Positions 54,073 through 63,095 are shown, counted from the first letter of the stretch. The stretch: DNA of 64,000 nt from UBA10365 sp041441915 (GCA_041441915.1 JASDRS010000022.1:1-64000), one strand, 5' to 3'. Numbers and translations are program-made. The notes: generated by a model not told the origin, from the letters alone.

Positions 54073-55589
54073 TACAAATCCCTTATGGCGATTGGTGGCT
54101 CTCCCTGCCCTAAATTGCGCAAAGCGTCAACCATAAGTGAGACCTTACTGCCCTTTGAACCTTTAATCAAAACTATATCACCAGCGTCAATCAGATGGTA
54201 GGCGCGGGGTATTAAATCATACGCACTTTCAGCCCATTCGCCACGTTTTTTGGACGGCAAAGCGTCATAAAGCGCGCGCATTCTGGGACCAACGCAGTGG
54301 ATTAAATCAATTTCAGCAATCACGGGCAAGTCAGAAATTGCGCGGTGTAACTTTTTCTCATGAGACCCAAGCTCCAGCATATCACCCAAAAAGGCAATCC
54401 TGCGTCCCTTCATCACGCGGCCCACTCCATGCTGTGGTTGATAAAGCGCCAACACCGCAAGGCTTGCTGCCATTGACGCGGGATTGGCGTTAAAAGCATC
54501 ATCGATCAGCGAAAAATTCAAATCTCCCTGCAGGTCAACCCAGATTTTTTCCACTTGTCCGCGCCCAGCCACCGAATGCCATTGCTCGAGATCAAGTGCC
54601 GCCAAAGTTAAATCCAAGCCCAATGCTTCGGCCACTGCCAAAACGCCCAAAGCATTGGCCACAAAATGCCACCCCGCAGCCGAGATGCGCAGCATCAAGC
54701 GACCTACCTTTTGTCCATCCTGGGCATCAAGGGGCGCTAAAGCACCATAAGATACCTGCATCGTTGACATATTCGAGGTCATGTTAACGTCAGTTGCGCG
54801 CCAGATCGAACATTCTGGCCGCAAAGTGCGGAGCCCCTGAGCAATTTCTCCTGTTTCAAAGCCAAAAATCTTGGCGCCCAATGCAGTAGCATGGTCCAGC
54901 AAGATTGCGCTTTGTTCTATATCTATGGGGAAAATAGCCGCACCTAGTGGCCGCAACCCTTTAAAAATTTCAGACTTTTCGTGAGCAATATCAACAACAT
55001 CAGAAAAGGCCGCCAAATGGGCCGAACCCACTGTGGTGATAATAGCAACATCAAGCTCAGCCATCGTCGCCAAAGGCGCAATTTCGCCAGGATGGTTCAT
55101 GCCAATTTCAATAACGGCAAATTGAGCATCCTTTGGCATGCGCGCCAGCGTCAATGGCACGCCCCAATGGTTGTTAAAACTAGCGTGCGCAGCATGAGTT
55201 TTACCTTGCCCACCCAAAAGCTTGCGCAGCATTTCCTTCGTCGAGGTTTTGCCCACAGACCCGGTGACCCCAATCACTCGCGCCTTCGTGCGCGCACGAG
55301 CAGCGCGCCCTAAATCTCCTAAAGCGCGCAAAACATCAGTGACCAGTATAAGAGGTAGATCAGCACTTAAACCTTCTGGTATGTACGATACCAGGGCTGC
55401 GGCCGCGCCTTTTGCGAATGCTGCTGCCAAGAAATCATGGCCGTCGCGCTGGTCAGATAGGGCCACAAACAAATCACCTGCGTTAAGGCTACGCGTGTCG
55501 ATAGACACGCCAAAGGCCTGCCATTCGGGGCCAAGGGCTTTACCGCGCGTTGCTATACTTGCCTCTTGCGATGTCCAAAGCGCTGTCAT
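54072..55589 (-). CDS. murF: UDP-MurNAc-tripeptide D-Ala-D-Ala ligase MurF
   Basis: A 505-aa Mur ligase that adds D-Ala-D-Ala. Motifs: VSIDTRSLNAGDLFVAL, ATP loop VIGVTGSVGKTSTKEML, HASFNNHWGVPLTLAR, IEIGMNHPGEIAPLA, DDAFNANPASMAASL and LGDMLELGSHE. ATG 55589 is chosen: it overlaps the murE stop as TGATG. A TTG one codon earlier is also open. Coupled to mraY downstream by TAATG. Confidence 0.96.
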   Translation of the reverse strand: MTALWTSQEASIATRGKALGPEWQAFGVSIDTRSLNAGDLFVALSDQRDGHDFLAAAFAKGAAAALVSYIPEGLSADLPLILVTDVLRALGDLGRAARARTKARVIGVTGSVGKTSTKEMLRKLLGGQGKTHAAHASFNNHWGVPLTLARMPKDAQFAVIEIGMNHPGEIAPLATMAELDVAIITTVGSAHLAAFSDVVDIAHEKSEIFKGLRPLGAAIFPIDIEQSAILLDHATALGAKIFGFETGEIAQGLRTLRPECSIWRATDVNMTSNMSTMQVSYGALAPLDAQDGQKVGRLMLRISAAGWHFVANALGVLAVAEALGLDLTLAALDLEQWHSVAGRGQVEKIWVDLQGDLNFSLIDDAFNANPASMAASLAVLALYQPQHGVGRVMKGRRIAFLGDMLELGSHEKKLHRAISDLPVIAEIDLIHCVGPRMRALYDALPSKKRGEWAESAYDLIPRAYHLIDAGDIVLIKGSKGSKVSLMVDALRNLGQGEPPIAIRDL

Positions 55590-57058
55590 CAAATCATCCC
55601 GTCCAAGGCGGCCACAGAAATGCTGGCCTGCTCTACATCGTCAAACGGATAAATATCACCACCAATTGCCTGTCCGGTTTCATGGCCTTTTCCGGCTATT
55701 AACAAGGCATCCCCCGCGCCTAAGGCATCTACCCCACGCAAAATTGCTTCGGCGCGGTCGCCGACCTCGGTTGCGTCAGGGCAATGGGCCATAATCGCCG
55801 CACGAATGCTAGCCGGAGGTTCTGAGCGGGGGTTATCATCGGTCACAAAGACCAAATCGGCATAGCTTGCAGCCGCCGCCCCCATCAAAGAGCGTTTATT
55901 GCGGTCACGATCACCACCTGCGCCAAAAACTAAGATAATTCGCCCCATCACATGAGGCCGCAGCGCCTTTAAAGCGGTTTCAAGCGCGTCCGGCGTGTGG
56001 GCGTAATCAACAAAAACCAAAGCGCCGCTGGCGCGGGTGGCTGCACGTTGCATGCGCCCTCGCACGCCCGACAAGCGCGGCAAAGCGGTCAGTACCTCTC
56101 CAACGGGGGCACCTGAACCAATGGCAAGACCAGCCGCAAGTGCTGCATTTTCGGCCTGAAACCCCCCAATTAAGGGTATATATACCTGATAAAGCCGCGA
56201 TCCCCATTGCAGTCGTACCTCTTGGCCAGCCGCGTCATAGCGCTGAGCCAATAGTCGCAAATCGTTACCCTCGGCGCGTCCAACCCTGATGATTCGCTGG
56301 CCACGGGCACCGGAAATTGCTGCTATATCAGCACCACGCGTATCATCCATATTGATCACGGCGGTGCCATCATCAGGCAAAACCCGATTAAAAAGCCCTG
56401 CTTTTGCGGCAAAATACTCATCAAAGCTGTGATGATAATCCAAGTGATCATGGGTGAAGTTAGTAAAGGCGGCGGCGCGCAACTTTACACCATCCAAGCG
56501 CGCTTGATCCAGTCCGTGGCTTGACGCCTCCATCACTGCATGGGTGACATGCAGTTCCGCCGCACGGGCCAACATTTGATGCAGGGTGATGGGTTCAGGA
56601 GTGGTATGGGGCGACGGCGCGGAAAATGCGCCTTCAACGCCAGTTGTGCCTATATTAATAGCCTCATATCCTAAGGCCGACCAGATTTGGCGGGTAAAGC
56701 TTGCGACCGATGTCTTGCCATTTGTGCCCGTCACCGCTGACATGGTTTTGGGCTGAGCCCCGTACCAAAGCGCTGCGGCCATGGCCAAGGCGGCTCGGGG
56801 ATCTTGCGCCACAATTAGTGCGGCGCCTGCCGCCTCAACGTCAGCTTGAATCATATGAGCGCCGGCAGCATCCGTTAAGATTGCCGCGGCTTCAAGGCTA
56901 AGTGCCACTTCTACATATTGTGCCCCATGCAATTGCATGCCTGGCAGAGCGGCAAACAAATTACCCTTTTCAATGCGACGACTGTCGACGCTTAGCCCAG
57001 TGATTTGAACGGATTTTCGATTTTTAGCAGTAAGTCCTAGCTCTGACAAAGTTTTCAT
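55589..57058 (-). CDS. murE: UDP-MurNAc-dipeptide-meso-DAP ligase MurE
   Basis: A 489-aa Mur ligase that adds the third stem residue. ATP loop AVTGTNGKTSVASF, TNFTHDHLDYHHSFDEYFA, VFVDYAHTPDALETAL, and the DNPR motif in VTDDNPRSEPP, which specifies meso-diaminopimelate. ATG 57058 (MKTLSELGLTAKN) is chosen on family N-terminus; it lies 16 bp after ftsI. The open frame to 57112 overlaps ftsI and is not preferred. Confidence 0.96.
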   Translation of the reverse strand: MKTLSELGLTAKNRKSVQITGLSVDSRRIEKGNLFAALPGMQLHGAQYVEVALSLEAAAILTDAAGAHMIQADVEAAGAALIVAQDPRAALAMAAALWYGAQPKTMSAVTGTNGKTSVASFTRQIWSALGYEAINIGTTGVEGAFSAPSPHTTPEPITLHQMLARAAELHVTHAVMEASSHGLDQARLDGVKLRAAAFTNFTHDHLDYHHSFDEYFAAKAGLFNRVLPDDGTAVINMDDTRGADIAAISGARGQRIIRVGRAEGNDLRLLAQRYDAAGQEVRLQWGSRLYQVYIPLIGGFQAENAALAAGLAIGSGAPVGEVLTALPRLSGVRGRMQRAATRASGALVFVDYAHTPDALETALKALRPHVMGRIILVFGAGGDRDRNKRSLMGAAAASYADLVFVTDDNPRSEPPASIRAAIMAHCPDATEVGDRAEAILRGVDALGAGDALLIAGKGHETGQAIGGDIYPFDDVEQASISVAALDGMI

Positions 57059-57074
57059 GAGCCAGCCATCCTTC

Positions 57075-58877
57075 CTACTCGCTTGGAGCCATATCCAAAT
57101 TAGCGCTAGCAATAATTTCTTGGCTCAAGTCAAGCGCGGGCCTAAGCCCCAACAGTGGAGCCACACGGCGAATGATCTCAGCCGCTACAGGCACAGCCGT
57201 ATAGCTCGCGGTACGACGCGGCTTGGGGCCTGTGTTATCAACGGGTTCATCTAAGGTCACGACCAACGCATATCTGGGGCTGTTCGCAGGAAATACGCTG
57301 GCAAAAGTATTGATCACACGCTTTTTATAATAGCCTCCTTTGGGATTAGGCTTATCGGCGGTGGCAGTTTTTCCGGCAACCTGATAGCCGTCAACATCGG
57401 CAGAAGTGGCAGTGCCATGGGTGACCACACCGCGCAACATACCCACGGCAAGGGCTGCAGTCTTCTTAGAAACAATTCTTTTTGGTTTTCCGATTGGCGC
57501 GTCACGCAGCAATGTGGGCCGCACCAGAAGCCCCCCATTTGCAATTGTAGAATAGGCGGCTGCCAAATGCAGCGGGCTTGTGGAAATGCCATGGCCGTAA
57601 GAGGCGGTAATGGTGGTGATTTCGGACCATTTTTGGGGCACCAAAGGCTGGGTGTTACGAGCTTCAGAAAGCTCAACCGGACTTATGTCCAAAAGACCAA
57701 GCGACTGCAAAAAGATCTGTTGCCGCTCCGCCCCTATTTTGCGTGCTATGTTAGCAGAGCCTACATTTGACGATTTGGCAATCACGTCAGAGACTGAGAG
57801 AAGTGGGCCATAATTATTGCCTTCAAATTCCCTAATCTTATAGTTACCCCAGTCCATAGGCGCATTAGCATCAATCATCGTGTCAGGGGTCACCAGCCCA
57901 AGCTCCATAGCTTGGGCGGCAGCAAAAATTTTAAACGTTGAGCCAAGCTCATAAACCCCTTGTACCGCGCGGTTAAACAAGGGACTAAGCACAGGATCTT
58001 CACCAAAAATGGACACAGGACGGTCATTGGGATCAAAATCTGGCAAAGAAACAAGGCTTAAGACTTGCCCCGTATGTACATCCATCAAAACCGCAGCTGC
58101 AGCCTTAGCAAGTAAGATATTCATGCCATTTCCCAAGACCTCGGCCACGGCATCTTGCACGGTAAGGTCAATGGAAAGGGCCACGGGCCGATTGTCCGAA
58201 GTTGGATCTCGTAATTTTTGATCAAGTGCATGCTCAATGCCTGCGATGCCAATGACTTGGGCGGCATTAACACTCTCGTCCTCAAAACGGACACCACCCA
58301 AAATATGCGCAGCCAAACGGCCATTAGGATAAAGGCGCATTTCGCGCGGAGCAAACGACAAGCCCGGGTCGCCGATATCATGAACCGCTTGCATTTGTTC
58401 GGGCGACAGGACTTTGCGCAACCATAAAAAACTGCGCCCACCTGTAAAACGGCGTTCATAATCTTCAACGCGCACATCGGGAAAAATAGCCACCAATTTG
58501 CGCGCTACAAGCAGCGGATCAATCATTTTTTTAGGATGGGCATAAAGTGCATGTGTGACCAAATTGGTGCCCAAAATCCGACCAGATCGGTCAGTAATAT
58601 CTGCACGTGATGCCAAGATATCGCTGCCCATGTTGACCAAATTAGGCTCAACTGGTTCAGAAGCCGCCAGCATACCCATACGCGTCACAATGGTTGCAAA
58701 GGCCATAAAAAAGATTATCGCCAAAAAAGCCAAGCGCAACTGAAATCGTCCCTTGGTACTTTCATGTATTATGTCATGGCGCTTGGCCAGATTATGGCGT
58801 TCAATAAAATCCGTATTTTCGCCTGCTTGGCGTGCAGAAATAACATGGGCAAGGGGGCGCAGTGGAGTCCGTATCAT
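57075..58877 (-). CDS. ftsI: Septal transpeptidase FtsI (PBP3)
   Basis: A 600-aa class B penicillin-binding protein. One membrane helix (about residues 47-66, LAFLAIIFFMAFATIVT) is followed by the pedestal domain, then the transpeptidase domain with the catalytic Ser in YELGSTFKIF (SxxK) and AKSSNVG (SxN). The third motif reads VAGKTATAD, that is KTA where KTG is usual. It overlaps ftsL by ATGA (58874-58877). Partner of FtsW in septal wall synthesis. Confidence 0.95.
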   Translation of the reverse strand: MIRTPLRPLAHVISARQAGENTDFIERHNLAKRHDIIHESTKGRFQLRLAFLAIIFFMAFATIVTRMGMLAASEPVEPNLVNMGSDILASRADITDRSGRILGTNLVTHALYAHPKKMIDPLLVARKLVAIFPDVRVEDYERRFTGGRSFLWLRKVLSPEQMQAVHDIGDPGLSFAPREMRLYPNGRLAAHILGGVRFEDESVNAAQVIGIAGIEHALDQKLRDPTSDNRPVALSIDLTVQDAVAEVLGNGMNILLAKAAAAVLMDVHTGQVLSLVSLPDFDPNDRPVSIFGEDPVLSPLFNRAVQGVYELGSTFKIFAAAQAMELGLVTPDTMIDANAPMDWGNYKIREFEGNNYGPLLSVSDVIAKSSNVGSANIARKIGAERQQIFLQSLGLLDISPVELSEARNTQPLVPQKWSEITTITASYGHGISTSPLHLAAAYSTIANGGLLVRPTLLRDAPIGKPKRIVSKKTAALAVGMLRGVVTHGTATSADVDGYQVAGKTATADKPNPKGGYYKKRVINTFASVFPANSPRYALVVTLDEPVDNTGPKPRRTASYTAVPVAAEIIRRVAPLLGLRPALDLSQEIIASANLDMAPSE

Positions 58878-59251
58878 GGCTTATATGCTCCAGCCATCGT
58901 TGGATCATCAAGGCTTTGCAATTCGACCATATCAACACTGAGATGCGCCTGTGCAGAAGCTGGGGCCTCGTAATAGGCAAGCCGCGCCGGGTCGCCAAAA
59001 TGGGCCGAAGTTAATGGCTGCAAGCCCAAACTATTAAAATTCATCGCCGCCAAATCGCGCAAGCGCGCAGGACGGTTTAAATAAGCCCATTCGGCGCGTT
59101 GTACCGACAGGGCTTCGCGCAAGTGAGCAATTTCATTGCGCAACACCTTAGCCTCTTCAATGCTGTTTTGCGTCGCATAATTTTCACGATAGGCCCAAAA
59201 TGCGAGGGCTATCACACCAGAAAAGGTTAAAAGATAAAGCAATGGACGCAT
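58874..59251 (-). CDS. ftsL: Cell division protein FtsL
   Basis: A 125-aa bitopic divisome protein with one N-terminal membrane helix (LLYLLTFSGVIALAFWAY) and a coiled coil (EEAKVLRNEIAHLREALSVQ), followed by AEWAYLNRPARLRDLA, typical of alphaproteobacterial FtsL. ATG 59251 overlaps the rsmH stop as TGATG; a TTG two codons earlier is less likely. It forms the FtsQLB complex. An ftsB gene is not in the window. Confidence 0.93.
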   Translation of the reverse strand: MRPLLYLLTFSGVIALAFWAYRENYATQNSIEEAKVLRNEIAHLREALSVQRAEWAYLNRPARLRDLAAMNFNSLGLQPLTSAHFGDPARLAYYEAPASAQAHLSVDMVELQSLDDPTMAGAYKP

Positions 59252-60258
59252 CAGCAATATCCTTTCTTTGGTAATTGAGGCACGCCCAAATGGACATAAT
59301 CAATTACCTCTGGCGCAGCAGAGGTGCGCCGCCCTATTCGCAATTTTGCCGACCGCGATCTGGGATTGCGTTCAATTTCTCGCGCATCAGCGGTAATGGC
59401 CGATCGGTTGATCAGCGTATAGCGCGCCACCTCTTCCGCCTTGGCGGGGGCATAGCGGTTGGACTGGGCATCGCGCCCCGACGCGGCTTGGAAGTAGCGC
59501 TTCACAATTCGGTCTTCCAGAGAGTGAAAGGTAACCACTGCCAAAACCCCACCTGGGGCTAAGGCACGCTCGGCGGCGCTCAAACCATTGGCTAGATCCG
59601 ATAATTCGGTGTTCACGGCAATGCGCAACGCCTGAAAGCTGCGCGTTGCGGGGTGACTTTGATTTGGTTTGGGGCGCGGTAAGCAGCTTGCAACAATCTC
59701 GGCCAACTGCAAGGTTGCGGTGATTGGCGCATTCGCCCGCGCGGCCACTATAGCTTGCGCAATTCGGCGCGAGGCGCGCTCTTCGCCATAATAAAACAAA
59801 ATATCAGCTAGTTGGCCCTCGTTTGCATGATTAACCAAATCGGCTGCACTTTTGCCCGACTGGCTCATGCGCATATCTAATGGTCCGTCACGCATAAATG
59901 AAAAGCCACGTTCAGCCAGATCAATCTGCATCGAGGAAACCCCAAGATCCAGCACTATTCCATCAAGTCTTTGGTCAGAATAAGTATCGAGTTGGGAAAA
60001 GTTGCCTGCCACGAGACGCAAACGTGGCGCATAATCGGACAACCAGCTTTGTGCCATTTGCAAAGCCAAGGGGTCACGGTCAACGCCGATGACAGACCTG
60101 GCACCCGCATCCAAAAGCGCACGGGCATAACCGCCAGCTCCAAAGGTGCCGTCAAGCCAATTGCCGGTAATAGGGCCTGCGCAGTCAAGCAAATGGCCAA
60201 TCAGTACTGGAATATGCGGCACGCGATCGGCGTTCAGATCGCGCGCCGCTTCTCTCAT
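59251..60258 (-). CDS. rsmH: 16S rRNA m4C1402 methyltransferase RsmH
   Basis: A 335-aa SAM methyltransferase (MraW) that N4-methylates C1402 of 16S rRNA. SAM motif WLDGTFGAGGYARALLD, IVLDLGVSSMQIDLAERGFSF, DMRMSQ, FQALRIAVNTEL and VVTFHSLEDRIVKRYF are all typical. It overlaps mraZ by ATGA (60255-60258) and ftsL by TGATG, so translation of the start of the dcw cluster is coupled. Confidence 0.97.
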   Translation of the reverse strand: MREAARDLNADRVPHIPVLIGHLLDCAGPITGNWLDGTFGAGGYARALLDAGARSVIGVDRDPLALQMAQSWLSDYAPRLRLVAGNFSQLDTYSDQRLDGIVLDLGVSSMQIDLAERGFSFMRDGPLDMRMSQSGKSAADLVNHANEGQLADILFYYGEERASRRIAQAIVAARANAPITATLQLAEIVASCLPRPKPNQSHPATRSFQALRIAVNTELSDLANGLSAAERALAPGGVLAVVTFHSLEDRIVKRYFQAASGRDAQSNRYAPAKAEEVARYTLINRSAITADAREIERNPRSRSAKLRIGRRTSAAPEVIDYVHLGVPQLPKKGYC

Positions 60259-60779
60259 GCTTCCCCCTCGGACGGCAAAAGGGAAAGAATATCGGATTCG
60301 GGCGCCAGAAGCTGGTTATCGACCAGCATCATCGCTGATAATTTACTATTATAGGTTGAGGATTTCCAGATTTGAAACGTATCAAGCGCACCAGCGAAAC
60401 TTGCCTCGGCACCCGATTTCAGATCATCTGCAGTCATATCAATTTTGTCGCGTGCCTTGCTGGGCAAAACGATTCGGCCATCTTCGTCAATTTCAACGGT
60501 CAGCGACAGGGTGATCAAATTGCGTTCAAGTAATCGGCGCGCTTGGCTGCCACGTGGTAAGCGCGCAATTTGGTTTTCAACGCGCTGCATTTCAATGATC
60601 GTGTAGCATTCCAAAAAGGCGCGCCTATCATCTCCATAGACTATGACGAGGCGCGGCCGATTGCTATTGGCAAAATTGGGGTCGCCAGCCTCAAGCACAC
60701 GGCGAAAGGGCGCAGGAATAGAGACCCGCGCCTTATTGTCAACCTTTTGGCTGAACTCACCTCTGAATGCCTCGGACAC
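60255..60779 (-). CDS. mraZ: Transcriptional regulator MraZ
   Basis: A 174-aa AbrB-like DNA-binding protein with two SpoVT/AbrB folds. The first has FSQKVDNKARVSIPAPFRRVL. The second has EIDEDGRIVLPSKARD. In E. coli and Mycoplasma MraZ binds upstream repeats and controls its own dcw operon. The start is GTG 60779, with AGGG about 9 bases upstream. It is the first gene of the dcw transcript. Confidence 0.95.
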   Translation of the reverse strand: MSEAFRGEFSQKVDNKARVSIPAPFRRVLEAGDPNFANSNRPRLVIVYGDDRRAFLECYTIIEMQRVENQIARLPRGSQARRLLERNLITLSLTVEIDEDGRIVLPSKARDKIDMTADDLKSGAEASFAGALDTFQIWKSSTYNSKLSAMMLVDNQLLAPESDILSLLPSEGEA

Positions 60780-60781
60780 CG

Positions 60782-60862
60782 ATCCGCCCTATCTTGCAAG
60801 CGCCCCCAAGCCTGCTGAAAATGGAAATGGCGGATTGTGCGGCTGCCACTGCCCAATCCGCC
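60782..60862. promoter_or_regulatory. GGCGGAT repeats upstream of mraZ
   Basis: On the minus strand GGCGGAT occurs at 60862-60856 and 60788-60782, in the same orientation. A third, inverted copy is at 60829-60835. The first and third form a 9-bp perfect stem, GGCGGATTG (60829-60837) with CAATCCGCC (60854-60862), loop 16. The block sits directly upstream of and next to the mraZ GTG. Candidate MraZ operator or leader structure; not matched to a published alphaproteobacterial site. Confidence 0.45.
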
Positions 60863-61394
60863 GTAAAGCCCTAATTAGAGCTCTTGACGCACAGCTGCTT
60901 CGGGGAAGAAGAACGTCGCGCCAAGAGGTTTGATGAAGGCAGGGCCTGTATGAAACCTGCTCGGTTGGGTCTTAGTGCCCTTGAATTTGAACCTGCCACC
61001 ATCTTAAAGTCACGATGCCACGGGATTTCATGGAACGCAAATGTTTTTTTGTGATATTTTTAATAAAATTTAAATTTACAAAAGAAAATTTTTACAAAAA
61101 TAGCACATAAAAACTACAGGTTGTAAATTATTACAAAATAAATCTACATATAGATATAAACTAATTAAAATTACAGTATTTTTTTCCCATAAATTCCCAT
61201 AAAAGTTTTTAAAAATCATATCTCGGCGTGCAATTTTAATCAATTTTTACAGAAATGGTTATTTAAATACCACCAACGCACAAAAGAAAACTGAAAGCTC
61301 ACCCCAAACTAGGCAGTGCCTAAAAAACTATGATTTTTTTTCAGCGTGCCACTTTCGCCCATACAATCCCAGATGGCTTGAGCCATGCGGTAGT
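60863..61394. other. AT-rich region upstream of the dcw cluster
   Basis: Here 532 bp separate the mraZ leader from the mrp stop. From about 61020 to 61240 the sequence is extremely AT-rich, with three TTACAAAA copies. No gene is seen. It probably holds the dcw promoter(s), read on the minus strand, plus the mrp terminator region. Confidence 0.45.
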
Positions 61395-62474
61395 TTAGGC
61401 CATACCCCCGTCGATCAACCTTTTGGCCAATCGCACATAAGCTTGGGACATGGGGCTTTCCCCTGCCGCAATCGGTGTGCCGCTGTCGCCAGCAATACGC
61501 GTGTCCAGATCAAGTGGCAATTCACCCAAGAACGGTAGATCGAGGCGCAAAGCTTCTTGCGCTACGCCGCCGTGGCCAAAAATATGTGCTTCATGGCCAC
61601 ATTGGGGGCAGAGATAATGCGACATATTTTCGATCAAGCCCAGAACCGGCGTTTTAAGTTTCTGGAACATATCAAGCGCCTTAAGCGCATCCAAAAGCGC
61701 CACATCTTGTGGTGTTGACACCACAATGGCGCCGGTAAGTTCGGTACGTTGACAGAGTGTCAGTTGAATATCACCTGTGCCAGGGGGCAAGTCGATCAAC
61801 AAAATGTCAAGTTCGCCCCACTGAACTTGGGTCAGCAATTGCTGCAAGGCCCCCATGATCATCGGGCCACGCCAAATTACAGCCTCGTCCGATTTGAGCA
61901 TCAACCCAATCGACATGACCGTAACGCCATGGGCTCTCAAGGGAATTATGCTTTTACCATCAGGGCTCGCAGGGCGCTGAGAGAGGCCCATCATGCGCGG
62001 CTGGCTTGGGCCGTAAATATCAGCATCAAGCAAACCCACGCGGCGGCCTTGGCGCGCCAAAGCGACTGCCAAATTAGACGAGATGGTGGATTTCCCAACC
62101 CCCCCCTTCCCTGAGGCTATTGCAACAATGCGGTCAATCCCCGCCACTCGCGCTGGGCCCCCAGTTGCTGGGGTTGGATGTTGACCAATCTTAAGTGAGG
62201 GTGGCGCCGTAGGTGCTGGCACTCCAGGCCCGTGAGCCGTAAACACTGGCTGAACCGCTTTAATATCGAGTTCACCTATAAGGATCGCTTCGATTTGATC
62301 TTTAAGTGAAGCATAAAGTCTCGCAAGTTCGGGGCTTGGCGCCTCGACCACAAAACGTACGATGCCGTCTGTTATAGCTAGGGCTCGCACCACATCACGG
62401 CTGATCAGGGTGCCACCATCTGGCAAGGTAATTTTATCAAGCAGGTTTAAGACATGATCATGGCTAACGGTCAT
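61395..62474 (-). CDS. mrp: Mrp/ApbC-type Fe-S cluster carrier ATPase
   Basis: A 359-aa P-loop ATPase (Mrp/NBP35 family) that carries and transfers Fe-S clusters. An N-terminal DUF59/MIP18-like domain (about residues 1-85) is followed by the deviant Walker A VAIASGKGGVGKSTISSNLA, DADIYGPSQPRMMG and LLIDLPPGTGDIQLTL. The C-terminal CxxC (YLCPQCGHEAHIFG) is the cluster-binding pair. AGGATG lies just before the ATG. Monocistronic, divergent from the DUF1127 gene. Confidence 0.95.
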   Translation of the reverse strand: MTVSHDHVLNLLDKITLPDGGTLISRDVVRALAITDGIVRFVVEAPSPELARLYASLKDQIEAILIGELDIKAVQPVFTAHGPGVPAPTAPPSLKIGQHPTPATGGPARVAGIDRIVAIASGKGGVGKSTISSNLAVALARQGRRVGLLDADIYGPSQPRMMGLSQRPASPDGKSIIPLRAHGVTVMSIGLMLKSDEAVIWRGPMIMGALQQLLTQVQWGELDILLIDLPPGTGDIQLTLCQRTELTGAIVVSTPQDVALLDALKALDMFQKLKTPVLGLIENMSHYLCPQCGHEAHIFGHGGVAQEALRLDLPFLGELPLDLDTRIAGDSGTPIAAGESPMSQAYVRLAKRLIDGGMA

Positions 62475-62633
62475 TTAGACATCCTTTACATATGTAAAAA
62501 TTGGGGCCTTTTAAGTAAATAACAAGAATCATTGTTTCGCCAACTCCGTTTTGAGTATAATTTTTAACCGATACCAGAATTTACTCATGTGAGTCATGCA
62601 CTTGCTGCATAGCAGCATTGATCAATCTATGGA

Positions 62634-62661
62634 TTGTGCCAGTGTAGCAAATACCACATAT
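62634..62661 (+). promoter_or_regulatory. Possible RpoH-type promoter for the DUF1127/sRNA unit
   Basis: TTGTGCC (62634-62640) and CCACATAT (62654-62661), 13 bases apart, resemble a heat-shock-sigma promoter (CTTGAA and CCCCATNT). They lie 67 bp before the DUF1127 start. In Rhodobacter sphaeroides the equivalent CcsR unit is driven by RpoHI/RpoHII. This is a by-eye match only. Confidence 0.35.
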
Positions 62662-62727
62662 CAATTCCATAGGCAGGACAGAAGCAATTCGGCGAACCAC
62701 CTGATAACCAGAAAGTAGAAGAAAATT

Positions 62728-62952
62728 ATGGCTTATATAAATTCAACGCGTGCAGTGGACTTTGGAATTTTCCATCGTCTAAACGCAATGGTTGGAGTGG
62801 TTAGAACTGCTTTAAAACGCCGTTCGATTTTTTTGCAAACCGTGCGCGAGTTGCAAAATCTAGACAACCGGGAATTAGCAGACATAGGTATAAATCGTAC
62901 CGACATTCATAGCATCGCGATGGACGCGGCTTTCGGCCCAAACCGTAAGTAA
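62728..62952 (+). CDS. DUF1127 small protein (CcaF1-like)
   Basis: A 74-aa basic protein. The DUF1127 core is VRELQNLDNRELADIGINRTDIHSIA, split as VRELQNLDNRELADIGI and NRTDIHSIAMDAAFG. In R. sphaeroides a DUF1127 protein (CcaF1) encoded directly upstream of the CcsR small RNAs binds RNA and affects sRNA maturation and turnover. The same arrangement is seen here: CCUCCUCCC hairpins begin within 50 bases of the stop. The N-terminal half (AMVGVVRTALKRR) is amphipathic and basic. An RNA-binding role is inferred from the family and neighbours. Confidence 0.88.
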   Translation: MAYINSTRAVDFGIFHRLNAMVGVVRTALKRRSIFLQTVRELQNLDNRELADIGINRTDIHSIAMDAAFGPNRK

Positions 62953-62992
62953 TTACCGTAGCGCACTACTCCCTCCCAGGGTCGAGATTTTA

Positions 62993-63032
62993 GCGGCAAT
63001 ACATGCCTCCTCCCACGTATTGTCGCCTTTTT
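62993..63032 (+). ncRNA. Cuckoo (CcsR-like) sRNA hairpin 1
   Basis: A 10-bp stem, GCGGCAATAC (62993-63002) with GTATTGTCGC (63017-63026), one G-U pair. The 14-base loop carries CCTCCTCCC (63006-63014), and a T-run follows (63028-63032). This is the cuckoo RNA plan: an anti-Shine-Dalgarno motif shown in a loop. A less regular CTCCCTCCC at 62969-62977 just upstream may be a degenerate earlier copy. Confidence 0.82.
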
Positions 63033-63059
63033 ATTCGAGGTGAAAACTTCAAAAGGTAA

Positions 63060-63089
63060 CACTGGCTTTACCTCCTCCCAAGGCTAGTG
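63060..63089 (+). ncRNA. Cuckoo (CcsR-like) sRNA hairpin 2
   Basis: A 7-bp stem, CACTGGC (63060-63066) with GCTAGTG (63083-63089), one G-U pair. The loop carries CCTCCTCCC at 63071-63079. No T-run follows, so a separate RNA would need processing from the longer transcript. Confidence 0.75.
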
Positions 63090-63095
63090 GATAGC

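Noticed and set aside
61060..61240. CtrA binding sites (TTAA-N7-TTAA) in the AT-rich block before mraZ
   Set aside because: TTAA pairs occur, but with wrong spacing, and such pairs are expected by chance in sequence this AT-rich.
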